A DNA stretch of 64,000 bases from assembly GCF_009936175.1 (NCBI RefSeq), contig NZ_AP019773.1:682001-746000 (forward strand), in the 5' to 3' direction. Positions 60,966 to 64,000 of this stretch are shown here, piece by piece (position 1 is the stretch's first letter; each line of letters begins with the position of its first letter). Both the position numbers and the translations under genes were made by a program. The notes beneath the pieces were generated by a model, which saw only the letters and a list, made by a program, of their open reading frames with translations, had not been told where the DNA came from and made no database searches. The stretch comes from Bartonella quintana (GTDB lineage Bacteria; Pseudomonadota; Alphaproteobacteria; Rhizobiales; Rhizobiaceae).

Positions 60966-63900
60966 AGTAGAAGGATATCCAATATGGCTCTGCCAAAGAT
61001 TTGGAATAATCTACCAATCCACATTTTGTTTGAAAGCTGTCTGTAGGCCATTGCTGATGATAGCTGCTCAATCAAATAAAGTAGAGACAGCTATAAAAGA
61101 CTGACAGGATTATTGACAATTACCAATGTCATAAATTTATTTCCCTAACTTTAATCGTTATTAGTGCGGCCTTAAAAGCTTTACCGGATACAAAAATGTT
61201 GTGAAAATTAATGGATAGCTTTCCCCAATCTATTTTGAAGTATTGTTTCATAATAGAAGAGTAATAAAAGGACTATTATAAATTTTTAAATTTAAATACG
61301 GATATTATTTTCATTTTGAAATAAATTTATAAAATATATATTATAATTATTTTTACTACAACTATCAAATAAATTAATATTTTTTATATTATAGAATAAA
61401 ATATATTAATTTTATTAAATTATTATTTTTTTGATTCTTTAAGAATATCGTTTTAGATATTAATAATAGTTATGAGTGATGTTAAAATTTTTTCTATAGT
61501 TTACCCATTATGTATATTTTTCTACTTAGTTTACTATATAATAAGCTATATTGATGGCAGTAGAAAGTGGGATTATCAATAAAACAATTTTAGGATGAGT
61601 TTAGCTATTATACGCCCACTAACTTTTGATAAAAGGAGGGAAAATAGTGAAACGATGCAAAATTTTACAAAGATAGTAAATCTAAAATAGTAATGAAGGT
61701 ACAATAGTTTTTTCTATAGCTATCAGATTCATTATGCCAGCAAAGGTAGAAAATAAGCTGCTTCTTTCTTGATGATTATGTCGCATTGAATATCTCTTTG
61801 CCTGACGATTTTGTACAGCTTTGATGACAACAGATATGGCGAACAAATTTTACTACAGTTTGTTAGAGAGCACAGGATACTGCGCGTGTCCTCATTTGGA
61901 TGCGAAGGTATGTATGCTTTTTAAGAAGGCAAGTATGGATGTGATCATTTTTATTTTTTAAAAGGTACTCGGTCAGGATTTAATTTTTTTTAGACGATTT
62001 TTAGCAACGCTTAAATTATAAATGTAGGGGAATTTTGTAATGTTTTTTTTCTATTGTTAAGCTGAAAGTGCCCCTACAGGATTTTTTTTGCTGCCCTTCT
62101 ATTCTTAAATTTTTTGAATGTCGTTTCAGTTTTTGCTCAATCTTCGGCTATTTTTATAGGCGCTCAGCTACAGATGATTTTATACACAAACATTCTGAGT
62201 AGCAAAGACTACAACAGATTGAGAATTTACGCGCCTTAATTCCTTTTAAGCAATGCTTCCCTCTTCTGATGGGGATCAGGGAGGAGTTTTTGGTGACGGA
62301 TATTGCTTTGCGATTCATCGCGTTTTGGTTGAGGGTGTGCATTAAAAAAAAGCGCACTATCGCAAAACCTATGGATCCTTATGCTGGGAAATATATCGGT
62401 CTCGTTAATATAAATCTTAATCAAACAATTAATCAAGCTCTAACAGCGTTCATAACTGTCTTGGGCGTGCTGATAAAAATACAGAATGCTCTACGGTTCA
62501 ATTAACCGTATACTAATTTATTCAAAATATTCAGGGAGAAAAAATAAAATAAGCTTTAAGATTTTTCAGTGCATAGTTCTGTTCAATAAGACCGGATGTA
62601 ACGTAGGACAATCTCCTCAGAGTCTATATTAATACATTGTGAAAGAAGCTTAGTGTCGATCAGATTGAGATAAAAGGGCATTGTTAGAATGCAGAATGCC
62701 AACGCCTTATGACATTGATCAGAAAATAGGAGTAAGGATCAATGCAAGAGCAACAATTTATGCTTGTATGGTCCAAGCAGGATTCTGTATAAAGATAAAT
62801 GAGGGGAGAGTGTTATACTTTTTAAGAAGAAAATCTTCCCATTTGTCAGCTTGGCGCTGTCATATCTCAGAGAACTGTCAAGCAGCACTTTAAATAGCTC
62901 TTTTTGAAAACCTATAAAAATGCATTGGGATGTGAGTCTTAAGTCTTTCTGCTGGTGATGGGCAACAGTCCTCACATTCTTTTTTTCTTTCCTGTGCGGG
63001 ATTGTTTCTTCAATCCACCATTTCAATTCAGTCCTGAACTATCTTAGCCAACGAGGAAAAAATACTAACAAGTTTACAAGCCTTCTCATCGTAAATAAAC
63101 CCATTGAAGGAGGAGAAAATGAAGAAAATCCTGAAATTATTAGGTGGAATAGCTTTATTTAAGCATGGTTAGATATTGTAATCAACCATCTTAATCGATT
63201 TTGGCATTATGGGAAAAACCCAAGTTTTTGATCAGTCTACGGTTTAACAAGCACTGTCACATGTGGCTGGAAATTAGTTTACTCTTCTCCCGAAGAGATG
63301 GATTCACGTGTGATCGAGTTTGTATCAGTTCATGAGTGCCATGAGTAACACAGGTTATCGATATAAATTGCAGGATACAAAAGGGGGCTTACTTTTCACA
63401 AGCTCCAAGAAGTGACTCGTTTTTAGTTAATCTGATGGTAGCCAGATATCAGCAGTTTATCGAAAATGACACCTCTGGCGTGATTAATGCAACGAAATAG
63501 GAACATGCTTGATGACTCTTTAAGAATGAAAGAAAACGTCAGAAAATGAAAAAAGCTTTATAAAAAAGATCATTAGTGTCACACACATTCTTGAGGAAGT
63601 AACTGGATGAACAGCACTAACGGAGAGAGAGCTAAAAAAACAATGGCTCTTTTAACCACAATACAGGTGAAGTCCATCAGCAGGCTACAAATTGGCAATG
63701 GTATTATTAACGGTCTGAACTGTGCGGGTATTCCCATTCACTACTTTTTTATCAAAACTTACTTGATGTAAAAATGGTTTTATTAAACTAGGGTGGTTCA
63801 TCAATAGAATTGGTTTTGGTGAGATATTTTACTTCGATGACATCTCAATTTCAAGATGGTGAATACTCTGATGTATCGTAGATTTTTTTCTGGAGATTTA

Positions 63901-64000
63901 CAGTTTTACGTTAATTTTTACGTGAGTAGTCTTTTATCTTGTCTGTTTAGAGATCATGTCTTCATCTTTGGATGAGGCAAGACGGCAGCATTAAATAGCA
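60966..64000 (+). other. AT-rich region with only broken reading frames
   Basis: Three kilobases without an intact gene. 61270-61500 is extremely AT-rich. 61600-62100 shows nothing clear. 62269-62505 has a 78-codon + frame (GIREEFLVTDIALRFIAFWL...) and opposing frames of similar size. 62681-63026 has two overlapping opposite-strand frames, neither recognised. From 63120 a short ATG-led frame (KKILKLLGGIALF) stops after 17 codons. It is followed by disconnected pieces such as IDFGIMGKTQVFDQSTV, MSNTGYRYKLQDTKGGLLF and NLMVARYQQFIENDTSGVIN. These look like a decayed gene or genes. No family could be named. Confidence 0.5.

Noticed and set aside
61270..61500. Extremely AT-rich tract considered as a replication origin
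   Set aside because: No DnaA-box cluster, iteron or origin-linked gene is visible; simple AT richness is not enough.
62739..63026. 95-codon minus-strand frame
   Set aside because: It overlaps another frame of similar size on the + strand, has no RBS of note and no recognisable domain; likely chance or decay.

Overview
The window is a stretch of an AT-rich alphaproteobacterial chromosome, almost certainly Bartonella. The ribosomal protein/RNA polymerase cluster, the rpsB-tsf-pyrH-frr-cdsA-rseP-bamA-lpxD-fabZ-lpxA-lpxI-lpxB run and the comEC/gltX/gltA neighbourhood follow the Brucella/Bartonella pattern. The citrate synthase gene contains the stretches I know from the region used to type Bartonella. 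Other alphaproteobacterial marks are LpxI, an EipB-like DUF1849 protein, class II DAHP synthase and two glutamyl-tRNA synthetases. Species cannot be fixed by reading alone.

Layout. 1-10.5 kb: end of rplA, rplJ, rplL, rpoB and rpoC with leader and attenuator structures. 10.5-11.65 kb: a decayed stretch with a clear MerR-type pseudogene. 11.65-14.1 kb: nitroreductase and L-serine dehydratase. 14.6-21.2 kb: a small ORF, a D-Ala-D-Ala carboxypeptidase with a SPOR tail, clpS-clpA, a HIT protein, a RidA-like protein and EipB. 21.4-34.5 kb: rpsB, tsf, pyrH, frr, cdsA, rseP, bamA and the lipid A genes, all on the + strand. 34.5-37.6 kb: a polar amino acid ABC importer on the - strand. 37.6-39.3 kb: gene-poor, with a possible decayed gene. 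39.3-54.2 kb: gltA, gltX, comEC, rpiA, a DUF2059 protein, gor, class II DAHP synthase, nadE, a second gltX and an rhlE-type helicase. 54.3-55.5 kb: NAD kinase and tRNA-Arg(CCG). 55.9-61 kb: hutH, a small predicted secreted/membrane protein and an AAT-family amino acid permease with long empty gaps. 61-64 kb: no intact gene, AT-rich DNA and broken reading frames.

How the genes fit together. The core is transcription and translation (rpo, rpl, rpsB, tsf, frr, gltX), envelope building (CdsA, RseP, BamA, lipid A enzymes, EipB, the carboxypeptidase), protein quality control (ClpS/ClpA), central metabolism (GltA, RpiA, NadE, NadK) and redox balance (Gor). Amino acids are handled by SdaA, HutH, the ABC importer and the AAT permease. 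HutH and the permease may act together in histidine use, but no other hut gene is visible.

I found no convincing new multi-gene system, CRISPR array, insertion sequence or intact prophage. The observations most worth checking are an Arg-to-Cys change in the ABC ATPase signature, the missing uppS between frr and cdsA, a recurring leader element before rplJ and rpoB, and the decayed stretches. All starts, domains and family names come from reading the sequence; no database search was run.
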